A stretch of 48,361 bases of DNA from an uncultured Phocaeicola sp. Lineage in GTDB: Bacteria; Bacteroidota; Bacteroidia; Bacteroidales; Bacteroidaceae. The stretch's first letter is position 1, and the number at the start of each line of letters is the position of its first letter. The notes beneath the pieces were generated by a model. It made no database searches and was not told where the DNA came from. It was given only the letters and a program-made list of their open reading frames with translations. Where the stretch lies: the NCBI GenBank assembly GCA_947626525.1, contig CANQSM010000013.1:1-48361 (forward strand), read 5' to 3'. Both the position numbers and the translations under genes were made by a program. This document shows, piece by piece, positions 18,480 to 25,900 of the stretch.

Positions 18480-18576
18480 AAGGAGATTTTGTGAAAGTGG
18501 TTAATGGAAAAACTCTATTCGTGATGTCCTTTTGTGAATGTGTGCATAGGGCTTTTTCTTTCTTCGATAGGGGACA

Positions 18577-19119
18577 ATGGATTTTGCAGCCATAGATTTT
18601 GAGACAGCTAATGAACAACCCTCCAGTGTATGCAGTGTGGGAATCGTAGTGGTACGGGGCGGGGAAATCGCAGACTCGTTTTACAGTTTGATTCATCCCG
18701 AACCGGATTATTACACTTATTGGAACATGCGTGTACATGGATTGTGCTTGGAAGACACGGAGAAGGCTCCCGTTTTCTCGGAGGTATGGAAACAGGTTAT
18801 TCCCAAGGTGAAAGGATTGCCTTTCATTGCTCACAATAAAGGCTTTGACGAGCGTTGTCTGAAAGCCGTGCATCGTGTTTATCAAATGGATTATCCGGAT
18901 TATGAGTTCTATTGCACGTTGCAGCTGTCTCGTCGGAGATGGAAAGGACTTCCTAATTATCAGTTGCATACTGTAGCCGCTTATTGTGGTTATGATTTGA
19001 ACCGGCATCACCATGCGTTGGCTGATGCGGAAGCTTGTGCCCACATAGCCATGACGCTGCTTGAAGATAGCCATACGAATATCTTTCTCTTTATATTCTT
19101 ACATAGGTGGAACATTTGA
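18577..19119 (+). CDS. DnaQ-like 3'-5' exonuclease
   Basis: This 180-residue DEDD-family exonuclease has Exo I as DFET (Asp7, Glu9), Exo II around FIAHNKGFDERCLK, and Exo III as HHALADAEACAHIAM. It has only the catalytic domain, so it is a stand-alone proofreading or repair nuclease rather than a polymerase subunit with a C-terminal binding tail. The family core ends near LLEDSH; the last 13 residues (NIFLFIFLHRWNI) are unusually hydrophobic and lie in a hairpin that contains the stop codon. This suggests the natural 3' end may have been altered. It is transcribed toward asd. Confidence 0.88.
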   Translation: MDFAAIDFETANEQPSSVCSVGIVVVRGGEIADSFYSLIHPEPDYYTYWNMRVHGLCLEDTEKAPVFSEVWKQVIPKVKGLPFIAHNKGFDERCLKAVHRVYQMDYPDYEFYCTLQLSRRRWKGLPNYQLHTVAAYCGYDLNRHHHALADAEACAHIAMTLLEDSHTNIFLFIFLHRWNI

Positions 19120-19130
19120 ACCACTTATGT
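19101..19130 (+). terminator. Hairpin overlapping the exonuclease stop codon
   Basis: ACATAGGTGG (19101-19110) pairs with CCACTTATGT (19121-19130), including one G-U pair, around a 10-nt loop containing the TGA stop (19117-19119). No T-run follows, so it may not be an intrinsic terminator. Confidence 0.45.
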
Positions 19131-19203
19131 GAAATGTCCTTCAATGAACCAAGTAGCACGTCTCTTGGACTCAATGGAATTGGAGATGGGCTCTGTATAG
19201 ATA

Positions 19204-19316
19204 AAAACAAGAAACCCATTCTGTTTCGAAGTTTAAGAGGTGCGGCTTATCGCTTGAAAACGGTAACGCCCAATATGCTTTCTCAAAGCTTTGGAACAGG
19301 ATGGGTTTTCTTGTTT
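19204..19316. repeat. Long imperfect hairpin between convergent genes
   Basis: The 5' arm 19204-19234 and 3' arm 19285-19316 are near-complements (AACAAGAAACCCATTCTGTT against AACAGGATGGGTTTTCTTGTT, with one mismatch and one indel). The pairing continues inward through GTTTCGAAGTTT / AAAGCTTTGGAAC with wobble pairs. The apex is a second stem, GGCTTATCG (19244-19252) with CGGTAA-c-GCC (19261-19270) and one bulged C. The whole could fold as one hairpin of about 113 nt. It may act as a bidirectional terminator, a small structured RNA or a MITE-like insertion. Confidence 0.65.
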
Positions 19317-19338
19317 GAATACCGGGAGAATGGTTTGA

Positions 19339-20349
19339 TTAACGGATGTTTCCGACTTTAATCAAGTATTCGGCAATCTGAACGGCATTCAAGGCGGCGC
19401 CTTTCTTTATCTGATCCCCTACAATCCAGAATGCCAGTCCGTTCTCGTTTGTCAGGTCCTTGCGGATGCGTCCGACGTAGACAGGGTCCTTCCCTGCAAG
19501 GAACAATGGCATTGGATATTCTTTCTCCGCAGGGTTATCCATCAGTATCAGTCCTTCTCCTTTAGAGAAAGCCTCACGTGCTTCTTCTACTGATATCGGA
19601 CGTTCGGTTTCCACCCAAATGCTTTCGGAGTGAGAACGAAGAGCCGGGACACGGACGCAGGTTGCGCTGGTTTTTACATCAGAGTGCATTATTTTACGCG
19701 TTTCATTAAACATCTTCATCTCTTCCTTGGTATATCCATTATCTGTAAAAACATCAATCTGTGGTATGAGGTTGAATGCCAACTGGTAGGCAAATTTATT
19801 TACGGTAACAGGTTCCCCTGCCAATACTTGGCGATACTGTTCGTAAAGTTCGTCCATCGCTGCTGCCCCTGCACCGCTGGCTGCCTGATAAGTGGCTACA
19901 TGTACGCGCTTGATGTGAGAAAGCTGTTCGATGGCCTTTAGAGCCACTACCATTTGTATGGTTGTGCAGTTCGGATTGGCAATAATCCCGCGCGGACGTT
20001 CGAGCGCATCTTCTGCGTTAACCTCAGGCACCACCAAAGGTACATCATTGTCCATACGGAAAGCACTGGAGTTATCAATCATCACTGTTTCATATTTAGT
20101 GATGGTTTCGGCATATTCTTTAGACGTTCCAGCTCCTGCGGAAGTAAAGGCGATGTCTACCCCTTTGAAATCATCGTTATGTTGCAAAAGTTTGACCTCG
20201 ATTCCTTTACCGTGGAACATGTATTTTCGTCCGGCACTACGTGAGGAACCGAATAATACTAATTCATCAATCGGAAAATTTCTTTCATCGAGCACGCGAA
20301 GAAACTCTTGCCCTACAGCTCCGCTCGCACCAACAATTGCTACTTTCAT
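19339..20349 (-). CDS. asd: Aspartate-semialdehyde dehydrogenase
   Basis: This 336-residue cytoplasmic enzyme reduces aspartyl phosphate to aspartate semialdehyde with NADPH, on the route to lysine/diaminopimelate, threonine and methionine. The nucleotide-binding loop is [10 protein letters not shown] (residues 7-16). The catalytic cysteine is Cys128 in ANPNCTT. The [13 protein letters not shown] segment and the [15 protein letters not shown] motif with the active-site histidine are also present. The length is normal. It is transcribed alone, convergent with the exonuclease gene. A -7-like TAATTTTG lies 48 bp upstream of its ATG. Confidence 0.97.
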   Translation of the reverse strand: MKVAIVGASGAVGQEFLRVLDERNFPIDELVLFGSSRSAGRKYMFHGKGIEVKLLQHNDDFKGVDIAFTSAGAGTSKEYAETITKYETVMIDNSSAFRMDNDVPLVVPEVNAEDALERPRGIIANPNCTTIQMVVALKAIEQLSHIKRVHVATYQAASGAGAAAMDELYEQYRQVLAGEPVTVNKFAYQLAFNLIPQIDVFTDNGYTKEEMKMFNETRKIMHSDVKTSATCVRVPALRSHSESIWVETERPISVEEAREAFSKGEGLILMDNPAEKEYPMPLFLAGKDPVYVGRIRKDLTNENGLAFWIVGDQIKKGAALNAVQIAEYLIKVGNIR

Positions 20350-20396
20350 TTTGTAATTTCTTTATAATGCGTTAATAATAGATTGATATTGAGGTG

Positions 20397-20404
20397 CAAA
20401 ATTA
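20397..20404 (-). promoter_or_regulatory. -7 element of the asd promoter
   Basis: The minus strand reads TAATTTTG, a full TAnnTTTG match 48 bp before the ATG. A TTGA lies about 18 bp further upstream as a possible -33 element. Confidence 0.5.
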
Positions 20405-20499
20405 GCATATTTTGTCTATAAATCAATATAAGATCTTGGAAAAAAGATGTTATGAGCCTCTTTCTTTTATAAAGGGAGGCGTTTGCTAAAGATTTTTCG

Positions 20500-20507
20500 T
20501 AAATTTG
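20500..20507 (+). promoter_or_regulatory. -7 element of the antiporter operon promoter
   Basis: TAAATTTG matches the -7 consensus 35 bp upstream of the start codon. A TTTG at 20482-20485 is closer (14 bp) than the usual 19-21 bp. A small hairpin (GCCTC 20456-20460 with GAGGC 20476-20480) lies just upstream. Confidence 0.45.
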
Positions 20508-20541
20508 TGCAATATTTACAGCAAAAGCAGAAGCGGCGTAT

Positions 20542-22677
20542 ATGGAATGGCTTGATTTTCACAGAACTCTTCCGGTGACTGATCCTACATGGGTGTTTTT
20601 TCTTGTGTTGATTATCATCCTATTTGCTCCGATGATAATGGGGCGATTGAGAATTCCGCATATCGTGGGAATGATATTGGCTGGCGTGCTGGTTGGCAAA
20701 TATGGATTTAATGTTTTGGAGCGTGACAGCAGTTTCGAACTTTTTGGAAAAGTTGGGTTGTATTATATCATGTTTCTTGCCGGTTTGGAGATGGATATGG
20801 ATGATTTCAAAAAGAACCGAACGAAAGGCTTGGTCTTTGGTTTGGTTACTTTTGTTATTCCGATAGGATTGGGTATATGGAGCAGTATGTTTTTGCTGGG
20901 ATATGGAATGATTACTTCCATTTTGTTGGCCAGTATGTATGCCAGCCATACATTGATTGCCTATCCGGTAGTCAGTCGTTACGGCCTGTCGCGTTTGCGT
21001 AGTGTTAGTATCACCATTGGTGGTACGGCTGTGACAGTTGTGCTGGCATTGTTGGTTTTAGCTGTGGTTGGTGGTATGTATAAAGGAGAAGAAGGAGGAA
21101 CTTTTTGGATTTTTTTAGTATTGAAAGTCATTTTTCTTTCTTTTCTGATTGTTTTCTTCATACCGCGTATCAGTAGGTGTTTTTTCCGTAAATATGATGA
21201 TGCCGTAATGCAGTTTATTTTTGTGCTGGCAATGGTCTTTTTGGGAGGTGGAATGATGGAACTCGTTGGAATGGAGGGCATTTTAGGCGCTTTTCTTGCC
21301 GGGCTGGTTTTAAATCGTTTTGTTCCGCATGTGTCTCCTTTGATGAATCGTATCGAATTTGTGGGAAATGCGCTTTTTATTCCTTATTTTCTGATAGGGG
21401 TCGGAATGATTATTGATCTCCGTTGCTTGTTTACTCAGGGGGAAGCTTTGAAAGTCGCTGCCGTAATGACGATTGTAGCGACTATGAGCAAATGGCTTGC
21501 GGCATGGGTCACACAGAAGTTATATGGAATGAAAAGGGAAGAACGTAGTCTTATTTTCGGGCTGAGTAATGCTCAGGCTGCTGCAACTTTGGCAGCTGTA
21601 CTGATTGGACATGGAATCATTATGGAGAATGGGGAGCGTTTGCTGAATGATGATGTCTTGAATGGTACGGTAGTAATGATTTTGTTTACTTGTATCATTA
21701 GCTCTGTTGTGACTGAACGGGCTGCGCGGCGTATTGTAACACAGGAAAATGCGACCTCCGATAATCAGGAAAAGGAGCGGGAACGGATTTTGATATCTGT
21801 TGCGAATCCGAATACGATAGAGGGGCTGGTTGATATTTCGCTGATGATGAAGAATCCTCGTCAGAAGGTTCCTTTGGTAGCATTGAATGTTGTGAATGAT
21901 AATAATACTTCCGAAGCGAAAGAAATGATAGCCAAACGGAATCTGGAGCGTGCGGCCATGATAGCTGCGGCGGCGGATACAAATGTAAAAACAGTGCTTC
22001 GTTATAGTCTGAATGTCGCTCAGGGCATTGTACATACGGTAAGAGAAAATGCTATTACGGATGTAGTGATTGGGCTTCATAGGAAAACGAATTTGATGGA
22101 TTCTTTTTTCGGGACTATGACAGAAAGTTTATTGAAAGGTATACACAGGCAAATTGTGATAGCCAAATTTCTAATGCCGGTGAATACATTACGCCGGATT
22201 GTCGTGGCTGTTCCGCCAAAAGCCGAGTACGAGGCCGGTTTCGTCAAGTGGGTGACACAATTATGTCGTATCAGCAAGCAATTGGCTTGTCGTGCGCATT
22301 TTTTTGCGAATCAGGATACGCTGAAACTTTTACGGGGAGTCGTAACGAAACTTGAAGCCGACACCGCAACGGAATTCTCTGAGTTGGACGATTGGGATGA
22401 TTTGCTATTGTTGACAGGGCAGGTAAATTTTGATCATTTATTTGTAGTGGTGTCTGCGCGAAAAGGTTCTATATCTTATCTTCCTTCGTTTGAGAAATTA
22501 CCGGTTCAAATTAGTCGGTATTTTGCAAATAATAGTTTGCTGGTCATCTATCCGGATCAATTTGGAGAACCGCAAGAAATCGTTTCTTTTTCCGATCCTC
22601 GGGGAGAGACAGAGGGGCGTGCCTATGAAGCTATAACTCAATGGATTTATAAATGGTTTAAAAAAGGGGATATGTAA
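20542..22677 (+). CDS. CPA2-family cation/proton antiporter with C-terminal stress-like domains
   Basis: This 711-residue inner-membrane protein has about 12 hydrophobic segments over residues 1-390, in the Kef/NapA-type Na+(K+)/H+ exchanger fold (GRLRIPHIVGMILAGVLVGKYGFN, then MEGILGAFLAGLVLNRF). The remaining roughly 300 residues are soluble and resemble two tandem universal-stress-protein-like domains rather than the RCK/TrkA domain of Kef proteins. It would exchange monovalent cations for protons, and the soluble part may sense nucleotides. Its stop is immediately followed by the tcdA start (no gap), and lolD overlaps tcdA, so the three genes form one transcript. Substrate specificity is not evident. 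Confidence 0.9.
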   Translation: MEWLDFHRTLPVTDPTWVFFLVLIIILFAPMIMGRLRIPHIVGMILAGVLVGKYGFNVLERDSSFELFGKVGLYYIMFLAGLEMDMDDFKKNRTKGLVFGLVTFVIPIGLGIWSSMFLLGYGMITSILLASMYASHTLIAYPVVSRYGLSRLRSVSITIGGTAVTVVLALLVLAVVGGMYKGEEGGTFWIFLVLKVIFLSFLIVFFIPRISRCFFRKYDDAVMQFIFVLAMVFLGGGMMELVGMEGILGAFLAGLVLNRFVPHVSPLMNRIEFVGNALFIPYFLIGVGMIIDLRCLFTQGEALKVAAVMTIVATMSKWLAAWVTQKLYGMKREERSLIFGLSNAQAAATLAAVLIGHGIIMENGERLLNDDVLNGTVVMILFTCIISSVVTERAARRIVTQENATSDNQEKERERILISVANPNTIEGLVDISLMMKNPRQKVPLVALNVVNDNNTSEAKEMIAKRNLERAAMIAAAADTNVKTVLRYSLNVAQGIVHTVRENAITDVVIGLHRKTNLMDSFFGTMTESLLKGIHRQIVIAKFLMPVNTLRRIVVAVPPKAEYEAGFVKWVTQLCRISKQLACRAHFFANQDTLKLLRGVVTKLEADTATEFSELDDWDDLLLLTGQVNFDHLFVVVSARKGSISYLPSFEKLPVQISRYFANNSLLVIYPDQFGEPQEIVSFSDPRGETEGRAYEAITQWIYKWFKKGDM

Positions 22678-23397
22678 ATGGAGCCACAGGGAGATTGGAA
22701 ACAACGGACCAGGTTATTGTTAGGCGAAGAGAAAGTAGCTCGTTTACGACAGGCCCATGTCTTGGTTGTTGGTTTGGGAGGAGTTGGTGCTTATGCTGCT
22801 GAAATGATTTGTCGTGCCGGAGTAGGACGTATGACTATTGTGGATGCTGATACGGTACAGTCTACCAATATTAATCGTCAGCTTCCGGCCTTGCATTCTA
22901 CCATAGGTAAACAGAAAGCGGAGGTTTTGGCCGAGCGTTTTAAAGACATCAATCCGGAACTTCAATTGACAGCGCTTTCGATTTATCTGAAAGATGAGAA
23001 TATTCCGGCGTTGCTGGATTCCGGTTCGTATGATTTTATTGTGGATGCTATTGATACGATTGCTCCCAAGTGTTATCTCATTTATCATGCCTGGTCGCGG
23101 AACCTCCGGATTATTTCGAGTATGGGGGCCGGAGCCAAGAGCGATATTACCCAGATACAGTTTGCTGATTTATGGGAAACCTGTCATTGCGGGTTGAGCA
23201 AGGCGGTAAGGAAACGGTTGCGGAAGATGGGTATGAAGCGGAAACTTCCGGTCGTGTTCAGTACGGAGCAAGCCAATCCGGAAGCCGTAATGCAGACTGA
23301 AGATGAACAGAATAAAAAATCCACGGCCGGTACGGTCAGTTATATGCCTGCCGTGTTTGGTTGTTACCTGGCTGAATATGTAATACGGAAATTATGA
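22678..23397 (+). CDS. tcdA: tRNA threonylcarbamoyladenosine dehydratase
   Basis: This 239-residue ThiF/E1-like enzyme converts t6A37 of tRNAs to its cyclic form ct6A using ATP. The Rossmann loop is [11 protein letters not shown] (residues 32-42). The ATP/substrate motif [11 protein letters not shown] (62-72) is clear, and [13 protein letters not shown] with the later [10 protein letters not shown] segment matches TcdA/CsdL rather than ThiF or MoeB. No CxxC zinc pairs are seen, as expected for TcdA. It begins at the base after the antiporter stop and its last 4 bp overlap the next gene (ATGA), implying coupled translation. Confidence 0.92.
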   Translation: MEPQGDWKQRTRLLLGEEKVARLRQAHVLVVGLGGVGAYAAEMICRAGVGRMTIVDADTVQSTNINRQLPALHSTIGKQKAEVLAERFKDINPELQLTALSIYLKDENIPALLDSGSYDFIVDAIDTIAPKCYLIYHAWSRNLRIISSMGAGAKSDITQIQFADLWETCHCGLSKAVRKRLRKMGMKRKLPVVFSTEQANPEAVMQTEDEQNKKSTAGTVSYMPAVFGCYLAEYVIRKL

Positions 23398-24050
23398 TTG
23401 AAATTCAAAGTATAATGAAGAGCTTTGGCTCTTTGCAGGTATTGAAAGGAATAGATCTTTCTATTGAGAAAGGAGAGGTTGTAAGTATTGTGGGGCCAAG
23501 TGGAGCCGGCAAAACCACCTTGCTTCAAATTATGGGTACACTTGATAAGCCGGATTCCGGTACTTTGTGGATAGATGGAGTGGAAGCGAGCAGGCTGAAG
23601 GAAAAAGAGCTTTCTGCTTTTCGTAACCGCCATATTGGTTTTGTTTTTCAATTCCACCAGCTGCTTCCTGAATTTACGGCGATAGAGAACATTATGATTC
23701 CTGCTTATATAGCAGGGGTATCGCCGAGACAGGCTCGAATCCGGGCCATGGAAATCCTTGAATTCCTAAATTTGAAAGAACGGGCGACGCATAAACCCGG
23801 CGAATTGTCCGGTGGAGAGAAACAGCGTGTGGCTGTGGCTCGTGCCTTGATTAATCGTCCTGCGGTGATTTTGGCAGACGAGCCTTCAGGAAGTCTGGAC
23901 AGCCATCATAAGGATGAACTGCATCAGCTGTTTTTCCATTTGCGCGATACGTTCGGACAGACTTTTGTGATTGTCACACACGATGAAAAGTTGGCTGCCC
24001 TTACTGACCGTACGATTCATTTGGTAGACGGGCGGGTTGTAGCGGAATGA
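23394..24050 (+). CDS. lolD: Lipoprotein-releasing ABC transporter ATPase
   Basis: This 218-residue ABC ATPase has Walker A GPSGAGKT (residues 34-41), the signature [15 protein letters not shown], Walker [13 protein letters not shown] and the switch histidine in VIVTHD. The length and the GSLD form match the MacB/LolD group, which powers extraction of lipoproteins from the inner membrane for the Lol pathway. The membrane partners (LolC/E type) are not encoded beside it, so they must be elsewhere. FtsE or another LolD-like ATPase remains possible. It overlaps tcdA by 4 bp and ends the operon; a repeat-rich intergenic region follows. Confidence 0.88.
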   Translation: MIEIQSIMKSFGSLQVLKGIDLSIEKGEVVSIVGPSGAGKTTLLQIMGTLDKPDSGTLWIDGVEASRLKEKELSAFRNRHIGFVFQFHQLLPEFTAIENIMIPAYIAGVSPRQARIRAMEILEFLNLKERATHKPGELSGGEKQRVAVARALINRPAVILADEPSGSLDSHHKDELHQLFFHLRDTFGQTFVIVTHDEKLAALTDRTIHLVDGRVVAE

Positions 24051-24207
24051 AATGTATGGCTCTTTGTTGCATTGTTTTTATTCCCTCCAAGGTAGCTGGC
24101 AATGTGTTTCTGTTGAAATCATTTTATTAATGTGACAGCCTTCGGCTGGCTTTGCACCCGGGCAGACGAACCGGCTTTTCACCCTCCTGCCGTTGCATAC
24201 GCCTTGC

Positions 24208-24299
24208 TACAACTGTCGCAACCGTTATCCAACTCCTGTCGCAATGGTTATCCAACTCTTGTCGCGACCGTTATCCAACAGTCATCGCAATGGTTATCC
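24208..24299. repeat. Four tandem 23-bp imperfect repeats
   Basis: The units are 24208-24230, 24231-24253, 24254-24276 and 24277-24299. Each ends in GTTATCC and carries TCGC in the middle. Units alternate between ACCGTTATCC and ATGGTTATCC endings. The period of 23 is not a multiple of three, which argues against coding. There are no unique spacers, so it is not a CRISPR array. Confidence 0.75.
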
Positions 24300-24465
24300 G
24301 CTGACCGCCTCCCTCACCGTCCGGCCGCCGCCTCATCCGTCATCCGATTGTCATGACACCAAGGAGCCTTTTCCCGCCGCCCCAACCATTCCCAAGCCTC
24401 CAGACACGCCTTTCCAACGAAGCCCAACCTGTAAGGGGCATCCACCGCCTCAAGCCTGTGATAAG

Positions 24466-24630
24466 TCAATAGTCTTTTCTATACTTTGAAGGGGATATGC
24501 CCATCCTTTTCTGTACATATCGACTGAAATAAGAGCCGGGTTCCGCATTGGGCAAAATGACATAATCCCCCGCCGTAGCGTTGTAGCGTGTATCCTGAAA
24601 CATGACCCCCATATATCCATGCCATATAGA
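24466..24630 (-). pseudogene. Remnant of an AraC-family regulator gene
   Basis: The minus-strand frame ending at the stop 24466-24468 reads, in its last 22 codons, SYFSRYVQKRMGISPSKYRK then DY-stop. This is the typical end of an AraC HTH domain (SYFSR...GxSPSxYRK). It is preceded in the same frame by DTRYNATAGDYVILPNAE, which resembles the cupin-like sensor domain of Bacteroides AraC proteins. The two pieces are joined by AE-PG with the whole middle of the protein missing. An in-frame stop lies at 24631-24633. This looks like an internal deletion of an AraC gene. Identification is by motif recall only. Confidence 0.5.
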
Positions 24631-24712
24631 TTACATCGCCCTTTACACGGAACACCGTATGCCGAAGAAAAGCGATCCGGCCGAAGGATAAGGAAGCTGA
24701 AGAATTAATGTC

Positions 24713-25330
24713 CTATTGCTTTTTTAGTTCGAATCCTAGCATTAACCCGTCATATTGTTCCGATAGGGAGCTCAAAGTGGATAAAGCTGTATTGGTGGAA
24801 CTTTTTGAAAGTATTCCCGCTGTGGTTTTTAGCAATGAGAGTAATTTGTCGGCTTTGAAAAGCAGGCTCATTGTCGAGCCGCTGATGTTCACTTGCGCCG
24901 TGAAGCTGATTCCAAGGCGAGTCTTCATGGTGATTGTCTTGTCTGCGTCATTGAATGTATAGGTTCCGGTAATATTTCGCTGATTTAGTGTCTGGGTATA
25001 GGTTCCGTCTTCGTTGAAAGTGTAGGAACAGGTTGTATTTTGCAGACCTATTTTGTTGCAAATTTCTGTCATTTGGTTCTCTACTTTCCGGGCGGCTATT
25101 TCTCCGCCGGCTTTGGCTAACAGCTTGTCACTTGAAAACTGACAGTCTGGTGCGGAGTATTTCCATGTGCCGATAAGTGAGGCTGCTGATGTTGTGTTTC
25201 CGGTAAGAGCTTTACTTACACCGCTGGCCACATCTGTAAGGATGGATTTCCAGTCTTGGGCGTGAAGGGGAATATATCCGAAACAGCTTGTTATGGCTAA
25301 AATTAACATTGTACTTTTTATTCTTTCCAT
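24713..25330 (-). CDS. DUF4923 family exported protein
   Basis: This 205-residue protein has a signal peptide cleaved near HAQ (residue 25). It has a lipocalin-like layout seen in Bacteroidales DUF4923 proteins: GTWKYSAPDCQF early, then CSYTFNEDGTYTQTLNQRNI, ITGTYTFNDADKTITMKT and a serine/leucine-rich C-terminal helix region. Two or three conserved cysteines (DCQF, EICNKI, TTCSY) could form a disulfide. The function is not known; it is probably periplasmic. It is transcribed alone, convergent with lolD across the repeat region. A -7-like variant TAAATTCG lies about 32 bp upstream. Confidence 0.8.
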   Translation of the reverse strand: MERIKSTMLILAITSCFGYIPLHAQDWKSILTDVASGVSKALTGNTTSAASLIGTWKYSAPDCQFSSDKLLAKAGGEIAARKVENQMTEICNKIGLQNTTCSYTFNEDGTYTQTLNQRNITGTYTFNDADKTITMKTRLGISFTAQVNISGSTMSLLFKADKLLSLLKTTAGILSKSSTNTALSTLSSLSEQYDGLMLGFELKKQ

Positions 25331-25461
25331 TGCTTTGAGTTGTTATGTTTGTTTCTGAGCGCGAATTTAGTTAAAAAGTAGTTGATAAGCGATGAAATGA
25401 GATAAAAGTTAACACAAGAACGATGAATAATACTTGTTTGTCGTTGAATGGATGGTTATGT

Positions 25462-25884
25462 TCATTCATGTGTGGAGCATTCTGCGCACAATCCTTTTAT
25501 CACGTAATTAATGCTTTGAACGGAAAATCCATCCGGCAATTGCACGATAGGTACGTGAATACTTTTCAGGCAAAAGGTACGATGACATTGCTCACAATAG
25601 AAATGAGTATGTTGTTCACTGATGGAGCAGTCACAGTCGTGGCTGCATACGGCGTATTTTAAAGAGCCTGTTCCATCGTCTACTCCATGGATAAGGTGAT
25701 GTCCGTGAAACAGGGTGATAGTACGGAAGATGGTTGATTTATCCACTGTGACTAGCTCGTTTTCTAAATCGAGCAATGATACGGCTCGGTCGAGTCGTAT
25801 CATTGTTTTGAGTATAAGAAGGCGTATGGCTGTTGGTTTTATCCCTCTTTTTTCTAACTTTTCCAAATAAGCCTGTTGATCCAT
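25462..25884 (-). CDS. Fur-family metal-responsive repressor
   Basis: This 140-residue DNA-binding regulator has a winged-helix region at about residues 16-65 (IKPTAIRLLILKTMI, then VDKSTIFRTITLFHGHHLI). The metal region is HTHFYCEQCHRTFC (92-105) with a second pair CAEC (133-136), the structural zinc site of the family. An additional cysteine cluster CSHDCDC (80-86) is unusual. It starts 16 bp after the stop of the P-type ATPase, so it is co-transcribed. Context suggests it senses zinc or a related metal and controls the ATPase, Zur-like rather than iron Fur, but the metal is inferred. Confidence 0.9.
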   Translation of the reverse strand: MDQQAYLEKLEKRGIKPTAIRLLILKTMIRLDRAVSLLDLENELVTVDKSTIFRTITLFHGHHLIHGVDDGTGSLKYAVCSHDCDCSISEQHTHFYCEQCHRTFCLKSIHVPIVQLPDGFSVQSINYVIKGLCAECSTHE

Positions 25885-25900
25885 TCTTTTCTGTTTTAAA

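Larger units (their letters stand above)
24051..24712. other. Intergenic region: 23-bp repeats and an AraC gene remnant
   Basis: This 662-bp gap lies between convergent lolD and the DUF4923 gene. It contains a GC-rich segment with four tandem 23-bp repeats (24208-24299) and, on the minus strand, a decayed piece of an AraC-family regulator gene (24466-24630). Two open frames at 24132-24356 and 24193-24489 run through the repeats in different frames and look like chance. Confidence 0.6.

Noticed and set aside
19107..19361. 84-codon open frame across the long hairpin
   Set aside because: It overlaps the exonuclease and asd ends and is made mostly of the inverted-repeat arms.
24221..24299. DnaA-box-like TTATCC repeats, possible origin
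   Set aside because: The units read TTATCCAAC or TTATCCGCT, not TTATCCACA. There is no AT-rich unwinding region, and dnaA or other origin genes are absent.
24208..24299. CRISPR array
   Set aside because: The repeats are directly adjacent with no unique spacers, and no cas genes lie in the window. The same applies to the arrays at 10.6 and 46.1 kb.
24132..24489. Two overlapping open frames in the repeat region
   Set aside because: They run through the 23-bp repeats in different frames, are proline/serine-rich from base composition, and have no family-like motif.
24726..24740. tRNA T-arm-like AGTTCGAATCCTAGC
   Set aside because: It lies inside the coding sequence of the DUF4923 gene, and no acceptor stem or other arms can be found around it.
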